Source: Bacteroidota bacterium
GTDB lineage: Bacteria; Bacteroidota; Bacteroidia; UKL13-3
Reading direction: 5' to 3'
NCBI GenBank assembly: GCA_947464275.1
Contig: CANHVU010000001.1
Location: 186,993-250,992 of the forward strand
DNA: 64,000 nucleotides
Shown: one piece after another, positions 51,357 to 60,883 of the stretch
Layout: each line of letters begins with the position of its first letter
Numbering within the stretch: position 1 is the stretch's first letter
The notes under the pieces: generated by a model
Seen by the model: the letters and a program-made list of their open reading frames with translations, nothing else
Databases searched by the model: none
Told to the model about the DNA's origin: nothing
Position numbers and translations under genes: made by a program

Positions 51357-52790
51357 ATGGCATTAAGTAGATTTTGGTCTTTTATTATAGCGTTAAGCAT
51401 CGTTTTTATTTTTTATATGCTTGGCAGTAACCAAATGTATAACCTTGGCCAATTGGTTAATGGAAAACAAAATGATGCTTTGGTGGTGGCTGAATTTCAA
51501 GCAAGTCATTTTCAACAAACTGATTCGGTTTTATTTACCAATATGCAATTAAATAAGGCGACAGGTTTTGCTCAAAACGATACTGTTTATAGGCTTTTAG
51601 ACAATGGAATAGTTGGAGTTTGTAAGGGTAAACAGTCGGCCGATGGTATTTTTGTTACATGTAAAAATACCATTATCGATATTTGGTTGCCATTAATTGG
51701 TTACTTAACTTTTTTCTGTGGCTTATTGCATTTATTAAACGATTCGAATGCTATTACTAAATTAGCTAAAGTATTAACACCATTTTTTGTAAAAATATTT
51801 CCTGAATTGCCCAAAGGGCATGCGGCTTATGGTTTTATGACCATGAATTTTGCAGCTAATTTTTTAGGATTAGATAATGCCGCAACTCCTTTTGGTTTAA
51901 AAGCCATGGAAAGTATGCAAGAAGTAAATGCCGACAAAGAAAAGGCTTCCAATAGTCAAATTATGTTTTTGTGTTTGCATGCTGCAGGTTTAACCTTAAT
52001 TCCAACCTCAATAATTGGTTATAGAGCTGCGCAAAACGCTGTAAACCCTCCAGATATTATGTTGCCTACCATTATTACATCGTTTGTAGGAACATTGGCA
52101 GCTCTAATTTTTGTAAGTATCAAACAACGCATTAACTTAATAAATTTAGTAGTTATTGGTTTTGTAACAGCAGTTAGTGCCTTAATTGGTTTGGTTTTAT
52201 TTTATGTAAATAAATTAGATGGAATTGAAAAATTTCACTTTACGGGTAACTTAAGCAATGGTGTTTTGTTATTTATTATTCTAGCCATAATTGGTTATGG
52301 CATTTTAAACGAAAAAGTGTTTAAAGCCAATAATACCAATATTTTCGATTCGTTTGTTAATGGTGCTAAAGATGGATTTACTACTGGTGTTCGCGTATTG
52401 CCTTATATGATTGCCATGCTGGTGGCTTTAAGTATTTTCCGTAATTCAGGTTTAATGAATATAGTTATGGGAGGAATTACTTCTTTGTTAAACGTTTTTA
52501 AAGTAGATCCACAAGTTATCAATGCAATTCCTGTTGCCATTATGCGTCCTTTCAGCGCAGGTGGTTCGCGTGGTTTTATGCTTGATGCTATGAAAACCTA
52601 TGGTCCCGATAGCCTTACTGGTCAATTATCGTGCTTGTTTCAAGGTGCGGCCGAAACTACTTTTTATGTGGTAGCATTGTATTTTGGTTCAGTAAATATT
52701 AAAGACAGTCGCTATACTTTAAGCATTATGCTTTTGGTAGATTTTGTTTGTGTTATTGCAGGAATTTTTGTTTGTAAAATGTATTTTTAG
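51357..52790 (+). CDS. SpmA-SpmB-like fused nucleoside-recognition (Gate) membrane protein
   Basis: A 477-residue polytopic membrane protein. An N-terminal helix, a soluble insert (about 28-95) and two Gate/nucleoside-recognition units follow. The first unit has PLIGYLTFFCGLLHLL, HAAYGFMTMNFAANFLGLDNAATPFGLKAM and LCLHAAGLTLIPTSIIGYRA. The second has GFTTGVRVLPYMIAMLVAL and MRPFSAGGSRGFMLDAM. This matches spore-maturation proteins A and B joined in one chain, as is usual in non-sporulating Bacteroidota. Transport of a nucleoside or other small solute is assumed but unproven. Confidence 0.85.
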   Translation: MALSRFWSFIIALSIVFIFYMLGSNQMYNLGQLVNGKQNDALVVAEFQASHFQQTDSVLFTNMQLNKATGFAQNDTVYRLLDNGIVGVCKGKQSADGIFVTCKNTIIDIWLPLIGYLTFFCGLLHLLNDSNAITKLAKVLTPFFVKIFPELPKGHAAYGFMTMNFAANFLGLDNAATPFGLKAMESMQEVNADKEKASNSQIMFLCLHAAGLTLIPTSIIGYRAAQNAVNPPDIMLPTIITSFVGTLAALIFVSIKQRINLINLVVIGFVTAVSALIGLVLFYVNKLDGIEKFHFTGNLSNGVLLFIILAIIGYGILNEKVFKANNTNIFDSFVNGAKDGFTTGVRVLPYMIAMLVALSIFRNSGLMNIVMGGITSLLNVFKVDPQVINAIPVAIMRPFSAGGSRGFMLDAMKTYGPDSLTGQLSCLFQGAAETTFYVVALYFGSVNIKDSRYTLSIMLLVDFVCVIAGIFVCKMYF

Positions 52791-52832
52791 AAAAAGAGTA
52801 ACAAAACTAATTCCCATTGCGTATGAGCTGAA

Positions 52833-53477
52833 ATGTTTAACAAAATGGCCCATCGTAACACCCAATCTCTTTTCATATTAATGGTTACATTTTTATTCTG
52901 TAACCAAATATTTGCACAAAGTAGTAGCCAAAAATTCGATTTTGAAAATCCAATAATGGTTGATAGTTCCTCTACTATTGTTTTACCAATTAGCTATAAT
53001 TCTAACTATTTTTCAAATAACAAAATTGCCAATTGGGAAGATGTTTGTGCAAATTTAATTTTCTACAACTTTGTTACTGATAGTAGTAAAAGATTATTTG
53101 AACACAATACCTATATTTTAAATGTTTATAACCGATATGAAACCTTTTACAACAAAAAACCAAATAGGAATTTTACTAAACAACACTTTTTTTGTAGGGT
53201 AAAAAATATTGATTATAATAACAATGGTAAAATTGACGAAAATGATCCAGCAGTGCTTTATGTATGCGATATTTACGGAAATAATTTGAGGGCATTAACC
53301 TCAACTAGTGAAAATGTTGAATCATTTGAAATATTTGAAAAGCTGAACTTTGCCATGATAAAAATTCAACGAGATGCTAACGATGACCACGATTTTAGAA
53401 ATTCAGAAAACGACTATTATTACGTAAAACTAGATTTGAAAACCCTCACTTTTGGGAAAAAAATTGAAATAAAATAA
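52833..53477 (+). CDS. Exported protein with EF-hand-like calcium loops, unknown function
   Basis: A 214-residue protein with a signal peptide (ending FAQSSS, about residue 30); an in-frame ATG at codon 5 is also possible. The middle holds a dockerin/EF-hand-like loop, DYNNNGKIDENDPAVLYVCD (about 129-148), and a second acidic loop DANDDHDFRNSEND further on. The chain resembles a small exported propeller or TolB-like fragment (VCDIYGNNLRALT). No family is recognised. Its start lies 42 bases after the Spm-like gene. Confidence 0.55.
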   Translation: MFNKMAHRNTQSLFILMVTFLFCNQIFAQSSSQKFDFENPIMVDSSSTIVLPISYNSNYFSNNKIANWEDVCANLIFYNFVTDSSKRLFEHNTYILNVYNRYETFYNKKPNRNFTKQHFFCRVKNIDYNNNGKIDENDPAVLYVCDIYGNNLRALTSTSENVESFEIFEKLNFAMIKIQRDANDDHDFRNSENDYYYVKLDLKTLTFGKKIEIK

Positions 53478-53550
53478 CTGCTTATTATTTTAAAATAAAG
53501 AAAAAAATAAACCGCACAGCCAAAAGCCAATTCAAACTTATTAGGCCAAA

Positions 53551-53937
53551 TTAATCTATTTCAAAACATGTTTTTGTCCATAACATGCTATCTGGAAAAG
53601 ATAAATCAAATTTACTGTAATCCTTTGGCAATAATAATAAATGAGCATTTTCAGCATTTGTTGAATCTAAAATAACAGAAACTAATCTTCCCACCTCTTT
53701 ACATTTAGAAGTTGGAGTGGAAAAACTTTTTTCTATAATTTTACCACTAAACTTAAACTTAACAAATATGCTATAATTGTATTTGATACTTTTCCAATCA
53801 GTAATAATAGCGGTTACTATCTTAGGATGTTTCTTTATTTCATTTACTAATGTCTTGCTTCTTTGTTCATTGTAAAAAACCAAAGCTAAAAAGCAAAGTA
53901 AGACAAACATAATGATTAGGGTGTCTCTTGTAACCAT
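53551..53937 (-). CDS. Small single-span membrane protein, unknown function
   Basis: Starting at the ATG at 53937 gives 128 residues; the ORF track's TTG start would overlap nadK by 29 bases. One membrane helix (LIIMFVLLCFLALVFY, about 8-23) is followed by a soluble beta-rich domain (VTAIITDWKSIKYNYSIFVKFKF) vaguely like DUF3592. It lies directly downstream of nadK and may share its transcript. No function can be given. Confidence 0.45.
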   Translation of the reverse strand: MVTRDTLIIMFVLLCFLALVFYNEQRSKTLVNEIKKHPKIVTAIITDWKSIKYNYSIFVKFKFSGKIIEKSFSTPTSKCKEVGRLVSVILDSTNAENAHLLLLPKDYSKFDLSFPDSMLWTKTCFEID

Positions 53938-53947
53938 TATTATAAAA

Positions 53948-54847
53948 TCAACTATTTTTAAAATTTCTATTGTCAATTCCCCACATCAATTTTTCACGTA
54001 GCGTTTTTAGGTAGTTTTCATTATTTAAACGTAAAAGATTCATTTTAAAACCTGCTTTACTTACTGCTAATTCGGTATTGGCTTCAATGCTTTCTGAACG
54101 CGAATCTAATGTGGCTAAAAACGAGGTGCTTCTTCCTTCAACTTGAAATGAAATTACATTATTATCAGAAATAATAATTGGCCTTACATTTAAATTATGT
54201 GGTGCAATTGGGGTAATAACCAAACTAGCTGATGATGGATACAAAATAGGTCCACCACAGCTTAAATTATAACCCGTAGAGCCTGTTGGGGTTGAAATTA
54301 TAAGGCCATCGCTCCAATAAGAGTTTAAAAATTCGCCATTTATAAAAGTATGAATAGTAATCATACTCGAACTGTCTTTTTTATGAATCACAAAATCGTT
54401 TAAGGCGTATTTTACACCACCAAACATATCTGATTTATTGCTATCCAATTTTAATACAGTACGTGAGTCTATGCTATAACGACCTTTGGCTAATTCATCT
54501 ACCATGAGGCATGCATCTTTGGCGGCAACCCCAGCCAAAAAACCTAATCTTCCAGTATTAATACCTATTATGGGTGTTTCTTTTTCACGCACAAACTCTA
54601 AGCACATCAATATGGTTCCATCGCCACCAATGCTCACAACGTAATCAAAATTACTCTTATTAAAATCCTCGTAAGTATCAAATGTTTTGGTATTTGGCGA
54701 AACGTTTAAGCCATTGCGCAAGCCATCTTCTAAAAACTTTCTATAAACCGTAAAATTAATTTTACTGGTTTTTAAATAATCAAAAAACTGCTGCAATTCA
54801 GTGTAGCGTTCTTCTTTAAAATATCTACCAAAAATGGCTAAATGCAT
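53948..54847 (-). CDS. nadK: NAD kinase
   Basis: Phosphorylates NAD to NADP in the cytoplasm. The 299-residue protein has the signatures SIGGDGTILMCLEF (catalytic Asp), GINTGRLGFLAGV, KYALNDFVIHKKDSSSM and the diphosphate-binding STPTGSTGYNLSCGGPI. The CBS-domain gene precedes it by six bases and is probably in the same operon. Confidence 0.95.
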   Translation of the reverse strand: MHLAIFGRYFKEERYTELQQFFDYLKTSKINFTVYRKFLEDGLRNGLNVSPNTKTFDTYEDFNKSNFDYVVSIGGDGTILMCLEFVREKETPIIGINTGRLGFLAGVAAKDACLMVDELAKGRYSIDSRTVLKLDSNKSDMFGGVKYALNDFVIHKKDSSSMITIHTFINGEFLNSYWSDGLIISTPTGSTGYNLSCGGPILYPSSASLVITPIAPHNLNVRPIIISDNNVISFQVEGRSTSFLATLDSRSESIEANTELAVSKAGFKMNLLRLNNENYLKTLREKLMWGIDNRNFKNS

Positions 54848-54853
54848 AGTTTT

Positions 54854-55510
54854 TTATGTGTTCAAATATTTAATTAACCAATCGTATCTTTTGCTTGAAG
54901 CATCGTCTTCATCTGTTTGCTGACTGCTAAAAACAACTTGGTAATTAAATCGCTCAAAAGTAGCAATGATGTATTTTAGGTCAGTGATATTGTATTTTAA
55001 CGAAACTTGAATATTATTTTCAGCATCGGCCAAAGGATTTACGTGAAGGTATAAAATTTTAGCATTGTTCACTTCTGTAATTCTAGCAATTTCGGCCAAT
55101 GAATAATTGCGTGCATTCATTTGCAATACTATTATTCCTCCATCTTGCGCAAGCGTGCTGTGGTCAAAAAGTTGTTTGGCTAAATCTTTGGAGGCTATAA
55201 TTCCTTTAAAATTTTGCTCCTTATCTAAAACCGAAATAGCTGATATATTTCCAATAAAAAGCAATTTAAGCAAATCATAAAAGTGCGTGTTTTCAAAACA
55301 AAAGGCAGCATTTGAGTTTAAAATATTGGCTACTTTTTCATCTTCATTGTCAAAAAGTACTTTTTCATTAACAGTTCCAATTAGTTTGCCATTTTGCACC
55401 ACAGGTAAATCCTTTACCTGCCAATCTTCCATAAAAACCGATGCACTCGATGCAGAGTCGCTAGGTTTTAAAGCAAACATTTCGTTAGATATAAGTTGAT
55501 ATGCAAACAT
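54854..55510 (-). CDS. CBS-domain protein
   Basis: A 218-residue cytoplasmic protein. A pair of CBS motifs (about 5-130) includes DLPVVQNGKLIGTVNEK and ISAISVLDKEQNFKGIIASKDL. An ACT-like half (about 135-205) includes GGIIVLQMNARNYSLAEIARI and VSLKYNITDLKYIIATFE. CBS pairs bind adenine nucleotides, so placement six bases upstream of nadK suggests a link to nucleotide sensing; this is inference. A CBS-nadK pairing is, from memory, common in Bacteroidota. Confidence 0.8.
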   Translation of the reverse strand: MFAYQLISNEMFALKPSDSASSASVFMEDWQVKDLPVVQNGKLIGTVNEKVLFDNEDEKVANILNSNAAFCFENTHFYDLLKLLFIGNISAISVLDKEQNFKGIIASKDLAKQLFDHSTLAQDGGIIVLQMNARNYSLAEIARITEVNNAKILYLHVNPLADAENNIQVSLKYNITDLKYIIATFERFNYQVVFSSQQTDEDDASSKRYDWLIKYLNT

Positions 55511-55541
55511 GAATAAATTTAAACAAATATACTTACTATAA

Positions 55542-56126
55542 CTAGGTTTGCAACAATTTAGTTTTTGATATTTGATTTATAAAGTTTTTGATTATTTCAA
55601 TTCCAAAAACAGTTTGGCTACTCTCAGGATGAAATTGCACTGCCCAAATAGGTAAATTTTGATGTCTAAAAGCCATTAACTCACCATTGCAAAAGCAAGT
55701 AGGAATAAGGATTTCGGGCAAATTATTGATAATTAAAGAGTGGTATCGAGTAGCAAAAAATGGAGATGGTACATTCTTAAACATTTCATCGTGATTATGT
55801 TCCATTAAATCAACTTTTCCATGCCTAGGCAATTGCGCTTTGGTTAGATTAGCACCAAAATATTGCGCCAAAGCTTGATGCCCTAGGCAAACACCCAAAA
55901 TTGGAAGTTTATTGTAAAAACAAGTAATCAGTTCCATTAAAATACCTGCATCTTTTGGCGCTTTAGGTCCTGGAGAAATTACCATGGCATCAAAATTTAA
56001 CAAATCTATTTCAGCAACAGAAATTTCATTATTACGAAAAACCATACATTCAGCACCACATTGCTCAATATAATCTTTAAGCATATGGGTAAACGAATCA
56101 TAGTTATCGAGCAATAGGATTTTCAA
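55542..56126 (-). CDS. pabA: Glutamine amidotransferase subunit of anthranilate/aminodeoxychorismate synthase
   Basis: Class I amidotransferase supplying ammonia for anthranilate (TrpG) or 4-amino-4-deoxychorismate (PabA). I prefer the TTG at 56126, giving MKILLLDNYDSFTHML, the canonical N-terminus; the track's TTG is seven codons earlier. The catalytic cysteine lies in LGVCLGHQA, the His and Glu in AVQFHPES, and the SPGPKAPKDAG loop is present. No partner component I or other trp gene is adjacent, so PabA and TrpG cannot be told apart. Confidence 0.85.
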   Translation of the reverse strand: MKILLLDNYDSFTHMLKDYIEQCGAECMVFRNNEISVAEIDLLNFDAMVISPGPKAPKDAGILMELITCFYNKLPILGVCLGHQALAQYFGANLTKAQLPRHGKVDLMEHNHDEMFKNVPSPFFATRYHSLIINNLPEILIPTCFCNGELMAFRHQNLPIWAVQFHPESSQTVFGIEIIKNFINQISKTKLLQT

Positions 56127-56298
56127 AATGATAGGAATTAAATGCAATTTTCGGAGTTAATATCCTTTAGAACAAATTAACTAATAAACATTTCATCTTT
56201 AAAATATATTCCATTTCATAAATAATGTAAATTTTGATATAATTGCATAAATGAAAAACAGTCTATAAAAGGTAAAAAATCCAAGTTTAACAATCGAG

Positions 56299-56907
56299 AT
56301 GCTAGTAAGAATACTTAATAAATTTTTTAATTTCTTTTCTTTTAAGTGGTTACATCTAAAATGGAAGAATATATATTTTAATTCATTGGCAATTATTGGA
56401 AAGGACTCATTTTTTTATATTGAAAGTAGAGTTTTTAATTTTACACAAAAAAAGAATAATATACAAATTGGTTCATTTACCCATATACGAGGAGAGCTTT
56501 TACTATTTGCCCACGGTGGATGTATTAAAATTGGAGATTACTGCTACATTGGGGAAGGAACAAGAATTTGGTCCGCAAAAGAAATTTTTATTGGTCACCG
56601 TGTTTTAATTGCACATAATGTTAATATACACGATAATATTTCGCATCCTATAGATTCAAGTTTAAGACATGAACACCAAAAGCACATTATTACAAAAGGT
56701 CATCCAACTAACAACCTTGACTTAAAGGAAAGAAAAATTATTATTAAAGACGATGCTTGGATAGGATTCAATGCAAGTATATTAAAAGGAACAACCATAG
56801 GTAAAGGTGCTATTATTGGCGCATGTAGTGTAATTACAAAAGATGTTCCAGATTTTGCAATTGTTATAGGCAATCCAGGAAAGATTATTGGGTATTCAAA
56901 CAGATAA
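56299..56907 (+). CDS. Left-handed beta-helix acyltransferase (WbbJ-like)
   Basis: A 202-residue hexapeptide-repeat O- or N-acetyltransferase. Repeats run from about residue 55: NIQIGSFTHIRGELLLFAHG, IKIGDYCYIGEGTRIWS and FIGHRVLIAHNVNIHDN. A loop (about 115-145) interrupts the helix, then IIKDDAWIGFNASILKGTTI and AIIGACSVITKDVPDFAI complete it. Conserved histidines lie in HNVNIHDN. First gene of a four-gene glycan operon, three bases before the methyltransferase gene. Confidence 0.85.
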   Translation: MLVRILNKFFNFFSFKWLHLKWKNIYFNSLAIIGKDSFFYIESRVFNFTQKKNNIQIGSFTHIRGELLLFAHGGCIKIGDYCYIGEGTRIWSAKEIFIGHRVLIAHNVNIHDNISHPIDSSLRHEHQKHIITKGHPTNNLDLKERKIIIKDDAWIGFNASILKGTTIGKGAIIGACSVITKDVPDFAIVIGNPGKIIGYSNR

Positions 56908-56910
56908 ATA

Positions 56911-57768
56911 ATGATAAAAAAAATAAAAAAAATAATTTCTCCTATACGCAAACTAGTATATAAGAACTCAAACAAGAAACCTTGGAGTTATGGATATTTG
57001 GATGTTCGTTGGGAACAAACCCAAAAGAATATTTGTAATGAAAATTTATTACACGAATTTTCAGAGAATAGAATACCAAAACAATTTGGGGTCGCAATGG
57101 ATGAAAGAATAGTAGAATATCCATGGATTTTTAGCAGATTATCAAAAAACAAAGGGTCTAAAATTTTAGATGCAGGGTCCACATTCAATTTTCCTGAAAT
57201 AATTAGCCATAATTCATTAAAAGAAAAAGAACTCTCAATTTATACTTTTTATCCAGAGTCAATCAACTTCATTAACCAACGTGTAACCTACGCATTTGGT
57301 GATCTTAGAGATATTCCTTTCAAGGAAAACTTTTTTGATGAAGTTGTATGTCAGTCAACAATTGAACACATCGACATGGACAATTCAATTTATGGCTATG
57401 AGTTAGAAAAAAATAAAGATGTAACAGCAAAAAGTTTTGAATACTTAAAAGTAATTGATGAACTCATTAGGGTTGTAAAAAAAGGAGGAAAACTTTTAAT
57501 CACCTTTCCTTATGGAAAGTTTGAAAATCAAGGATTCTTTCAGCAATTTGATACCGAAATGGTAACATTAATTATAAATAAAATGAAAGATAATGGAACT
57601 TATATTGAAAACTATATAAAATATACAAAAAATGGATGGGAAAACAGCACAGCAGACCAATGTAGAGATGCAGTTTCATTCAACCCACACAAAGGAGTAG
57701 GACAAGGAGATGACAATGCAGCTCATTCCAGAGCTATTTGTTGCTTAGAATTTACTAAAAACAAATAA
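56911..57768 (+). CDS. Class I SAM-dependent methyltransferase
   Basis: A 285-residue protein. The SAM-binding fold begins with KGSKILDAGSTFNFP (motif I), then YAFGDLRDIPFKENFFDEVV (motifs II and III), STIEHIDMD and RVVKKGGKLLITFPYG. A basic N-terminus (KKIKKIISPIRKL) may attach it to the membrane. By context it may methylate a surface glycan sugar. Second gene of the operon; the epimerase follows after nine bases. Confidence 0.85.
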   Translation: MIKKIKKIISPIRKLVYKNSNKKPWSYGYLDVRWEQTQKNICNENLLHEFSENRIPKQFGVAMDERIVEYPWIFSRLSKNKGSKILDAGSTFNFPEIISHNSLKEKELSIYTFYPESINFINQRVTYAFGDLRDIPFKENFFDEVVCQSTIEHIDMDNSIYGYELEKNKDVTAKSFEYLKVIDELIRVVKKGGKLLITFPYGKFENQGFFQQFDTEMVTLIINKMKDNGTYIENYIKYTKNGWENSTADQCRDAVSFNPHKGVGQGDDNAAHSRAICCLEFTKNK

Positions 57769-57777
57769 GCTATACCG

Positions 57778-58677
57778 ATGAACATTTTAATAATTGGAAG
57801 CAAAGGATTTATTGGCTCGCATTGTGTAAACTATTACAAAAGTAAAAATTACCAAGTGTTTGAGGCGGGAGTGTCAGCAAACATTGACAATAATCCCAAT
57901 TACAGCCAATTAAATAAAAATAACACGAGTTTTGATGAACTTTTTAAAAATCAAAATTATGACTTGTGTATCAATGCTTCAGGCTCGGCTCATGTTGGTT
58001 TCTCGTTCGATAAACCAGATATCGATTTTGAACTAAATGTTTTAAACGTTCATAAAATTTTGGTTAGTATTCGTACTTATCAGCCTAAATGTAAGTTTAT
58101 TAATTTTTCAAGTGCCGCAGTTTATGGCAATCCTGAAAAATTGCCTATAGCAGAAGAAAGTGGTAAAAACCCTTTATCTCCTTATGGTTTTCATAAACTT
58201 CAAAGTGAATATTTAATAAAAGAATACCATCGTTTTTTTGGGCTTTCTACTTGCAGTTTAAGGGTTTTTTCGGCTTACGGACCAGGATTGAAAAAACAAC
58301 TGTTTTGGGATTTACACCAAAAAGCCATTCAAAATCCATCACAAATTGAAGTGTATGGAACGGGCGCTGAATCGCGCGATTTTATTTATATTGATGATTT
58401 GGTAAAAGGTATTGATTTAATTTTTGAAAATGCTTCCTTTGATGGAAGTGCATTTAATATTTCATCTGGAAATGAAACTACCATAAAAGACGTGGTTACT
58501 GAGTTTTATAAACATTTAAACCCGAACCTCACTTTCAGTTTTAATAACAAACAAAAGCAAGGCGATCCTAATAATTGGCAAGCTGACATTTCAGCTCTTA
58601 AAAAACTTGGTTTCAATACAGCAGTTAGTTTAAATGACGGTCTTTTAAAAACAGCTAATTGGCTAAATAGCTTATAA
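57778..58677 (+). CDS. NAD-dependent sugar-nucleotide epimerase/dehydratase
   Basis: A 299-residue extended short-chain dehydrogenase. The NAD-binding GSKGFIGSH (GxxGxxG) lies at the N-terminus. The catalytic Ser lies in NFSSAAVYG and the Tyr-Lys pair in YGFHKLQSEYLIKEY. SLRVFSAYGPGLK and the sugar-binding end (ESRDFIYIDDLVKGI) are typical of GalE/RfbB-like enzymes. The precise sugar cannot be told. Third gene of the glycan operon. Confidence 0.88.
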   Translation: MNILIIGSKGFIGSHCVNYYKSKNYQVFEAGVSANIDNNPNYSQLNKNNTSFDELFKNQNYDLCINASGSAHVGFSFDKPDIDFELNVLNVHKILVSIRTYQPKCKFINFSSAAVYGNPEKLPIAEESGKNPLSPYGFHKLQSEYLIKEYHRFFGLSTCSLRVFSAYGPGLKKQLFWDLHQKAIQNPSQIEVYGTGAESRDFIYIDDLVKGIDLIFENASFDGSAFNISSGNETTIKDVVTEFYKHLNPNLTFSFNNKQKQGDPNNWQADISALKKLGFNTAVSLNDGLLKTANWLNSL

Positions 58678-58686
58678 TACAACAAA

Positions 58687-59844
58687 TTGAAAAACGAAAA
58701 GTTACATATTTGCCTCCACCTTATTTCTGACCCTAATTGGCATGCAGGAAATATTTATATTTTCAACTTAATTCATGCCATCAGCAAAATAGATAAGGTA
58801 GAGCGTGAAAAAATTAAACTGAGCCTAGCTACTCGAAATATAAAAGAAGTGCCTGATGATATAAAGCCATTATTAGACCATATTTTTATTGATAATATCT
58901 TTGTGCTTGGTTTTTATAAAATCATTTCGCTTTTACCAGCTTTTTTACGTTTAAAAATTTTTAATTTCAGGCAGATAGATTTTTACTACCCTCCGGGCAA
59001 TTTTCCTAAAAAATGGATATTTAATTGGGGTGGGTGGATACCTGATTTTCAATACAAACATTTGCCACATCTTTTTTCTACTGAAGAATATAATAGAAGA
59101 GAAAATAGGAATAAAAACCTTGCAGAACAATCTCCAATTTTAGCTTTTAGCAGTCAGCATGCACTAAACGATTATAAAAAGTTTTTTCCTGCCTACGCTA
59201 ATAATGCTTATTTATTGCGTTTTGTAAGTAATGCCAATAAAAATTGGTTTGATAGTGATGCCATTGCTGTACAACAAAAATTCAATTTGCCTGATAATTT
59301 TTTTATAGTGTGCAATCAATTTTGGAAACACAAAGACCACCCAACAGTAATAAAAGCCATGAGTTTATTAAAACAAAAAGGCATTGAAATTACAGTGGTA
59401 TGCACAGGCGCAACCGAAGATTTTAGGAACCCCGATTATTATCCATCACTTTTAAAACTAGCTGAAGATTTAGGAGTATCAAACCAATTAAAAGTATTAG
59501 GTTTTATTTCGCGTCACGATCAAATTCAACTTATTCGTAGGTCACTAGCCATTATTCAACCATCGCAATTTGAGGGTTGGAGCACAGTGGTAGAAGACGG
59601 ACGCTCACTTGGCAAACATATTTTTTTAAGCAATTTTGAAGTTCACTTAGAACAAAACCCACCTAATACTTGGTTTTTTGAAATGAGTAATGAGGTGGAT
59701 TTGGCCAATAAAATTGAAGCTAATATTTACCAATTAAAGCCAGGACCAAACTCAGAAAACGAAGCAAAAGCCTATACAGAAAACCAAAACTTGATGAAAG
59801 AGTATGGTTTGAATTTTGTAAAAATGGCTAAACCTAATAACTAA
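58687..59844 (+). CDS. Glycosyltransferase, GT4-like
   Basis: A 385-residue GT-B transferase starting at TTG. The C-terminal half carries FIVCNQFWKHKDHPTVIKAM, VLGFISRHDQIQLIRRS and the nucleotide-sugar E-x7-E-type element IIQPSQFEGWSTVVEDGRSL. The N-terminal half is longer and less conserved (HICLHLISDPNWHAGNIYIF). Last gene of the operon; its 3' end overlaps the convergent glycosyltransferase by 11 bases. Confidence 0.85.
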   Translation: MKNEKLHICLHLISDPNWHAGNIYIFNLIHAISKIDKVEREKIKLSLATRNIKEVPDDIKPLLDHIFIDNIFVLGFYKIISLLPAFLRLKIFNFRQIDFYYPPGNFPKKWIFNWGGWIPDFQYKHLPHLFSTEEYNRRENRNKNLAEQSPILAFSSQHALNDYKKFFPAYANNAYLLRFVSNANKNWFDSDAIAVQQKFNLPDNFFIVCNQFWKHKDHPTVIKAMSLLKQKGIEITVVCTGATEDFRNPDYYPSLLKLAEDLGVSNQLKVLGFISRHDQIQLIRRSLAIIQPSQFEGWSTVVEDGRSLGKHIFLSNFEVHLEQNPPNTWFFEMSNEVDLANKIEANIYQLKPGPNSENEAKAYTENQNLMKEYGLNFVKMAKPNN

Positions 59845-60763
59845 AAGTTTTGATTAACCTTTTATAAACCAGCTTAAAAATATTAGGTTTTCTATAGAGT
59901 AAATCAAAGGCAAATTCATCTGCTTTTACATCTACTACAATTTTTTTTGGGTGAACCAAATTAGCATCCATGGCAAAAGTTGGTAAGTTTTCAATATCTT
60001 TATTTCCTGAGTTTGTTGTATGTGTTGCATCGGCTCCGAACCCTATATTTGAAATTAAATTAACGTTTGGTAAAATGCTGATAGAATTAGTTTTCCAATT
60101 GGCAAAAGTCCACTGAAAATCCCAGCTATTAATAAGACCATTAAACATATTATCAAAACCCTGGTACCAAAACTGATGCTCTATTTTTCTATTAAAAATT
60201 TTTTCTAGTCCTTGATTAGATTTAAAGCTAGGATAATATTTCATTTCAACATCATAATTTTTCCATGATCTTCTCCAGGTAGCCCAACCCCAAATAAAAT
60301 TATATTGAGAAAAATAATAGGATCCTTCACCTCTTTTTATTCCCTTTTGAAAGTTGTCACCTCCAATATGTCCAATGTGGCAATCTTCCTTGTAATACTC
60401 TAAAAGAGTTTCACAATATTTATAAAATGTGATGTGAGGTAAACAATCATCTTCCAAAATTATTCCTTGTTCTTCATTGTCAAAAAACCAATCTATAGCC
60501 GAACTTACTGCTAATTTACAACCTAGATTTTTCTCTCTAAACAAAGTTTTCACATCACAATCCCAATCTATTAATTCAATTATTGCCCTGGTTTGTTCAC
60601 ACAAATCCTTTTCACCAATTTTGGTGTCGCGGGGCCCATCCGCGGCAACATATAGCTTAATCGGTTTAACAGACTTAATACTCTCAAAAACTATTTTTGT
60701 TGTATTGGGTCTATTGAATATTAGAAAAAGTACAGGAGTATTTAACACAATTTTTTTATGCAA
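59834..60763 (-). CDS. GT-A-type glycosyltransferase (HlpA-like)
   Basis: A 309-residue protein with an N-terminal GT-A fold: TPVLFLIFNRPNTT, LYVAADGPRD, LFREKNLGCKLAVSSAIDWF, then the metal-binding acidic motif GIILEDDCLPH. It resembles GNT-I-like nucleotide-sugar transferases often labelled hemolytic protein HlpA-like. IWGWATWRRSW is characteristic of that group. The start is TTG at 60763 or GTG at 60748. It faces the glycan operon and probably works on the same surface polymer. Confidence 0.8.
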   Translation of the reverse strand: MHKKIVLNTPVLFLIFNRPNTTKIVFESIKSVKPIKLYVAADGPRDTKIGEKDLCEQTRAIIELIDWDCDVKTLFREKNLGCKLAVSSAIDWFFDNEEQGIILEDDCLPHITFYKYCETLLEYYKEDCHIGHIGGDNFQKGIKRGEGSYYFSQYNFIWGWATWRRSWKNYDVEMKYYPSFKSNQGLEKIFNRKIEHQFWYQGFDNMFNGLINSWDFQWTFANWKTNSISILPNVNLISNIGFGADATHTTNSGNKDIENLPTFAMDANLVHPKKIVVDVKADEFAFDLLYRKPNIFKLVYKRLIKTFSY

Positions 60764-60856
60764 AAGTAGTGATTTAGAGTAAAAAACTTAATAAAAAGTA
60801 AAACTTTAGGACTGATTTAAACTAAAATGAAGTGTTTTTAGAGAAATTTTTTTTCG

Positions 60857-60864
60857 TATTATTG
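60857..60864 (+). promoter_or_regulatory. Possible -7 box of the second giant surface protein
   Basis: TATTATTG has one mismatch to TAnnTTTG and ends 19 bases before the ATG at 60884. The -33 element is unclear. Confidence 0.35.
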
Positions 60865-60883
60865 CGACTTAATTTAGCAATAA

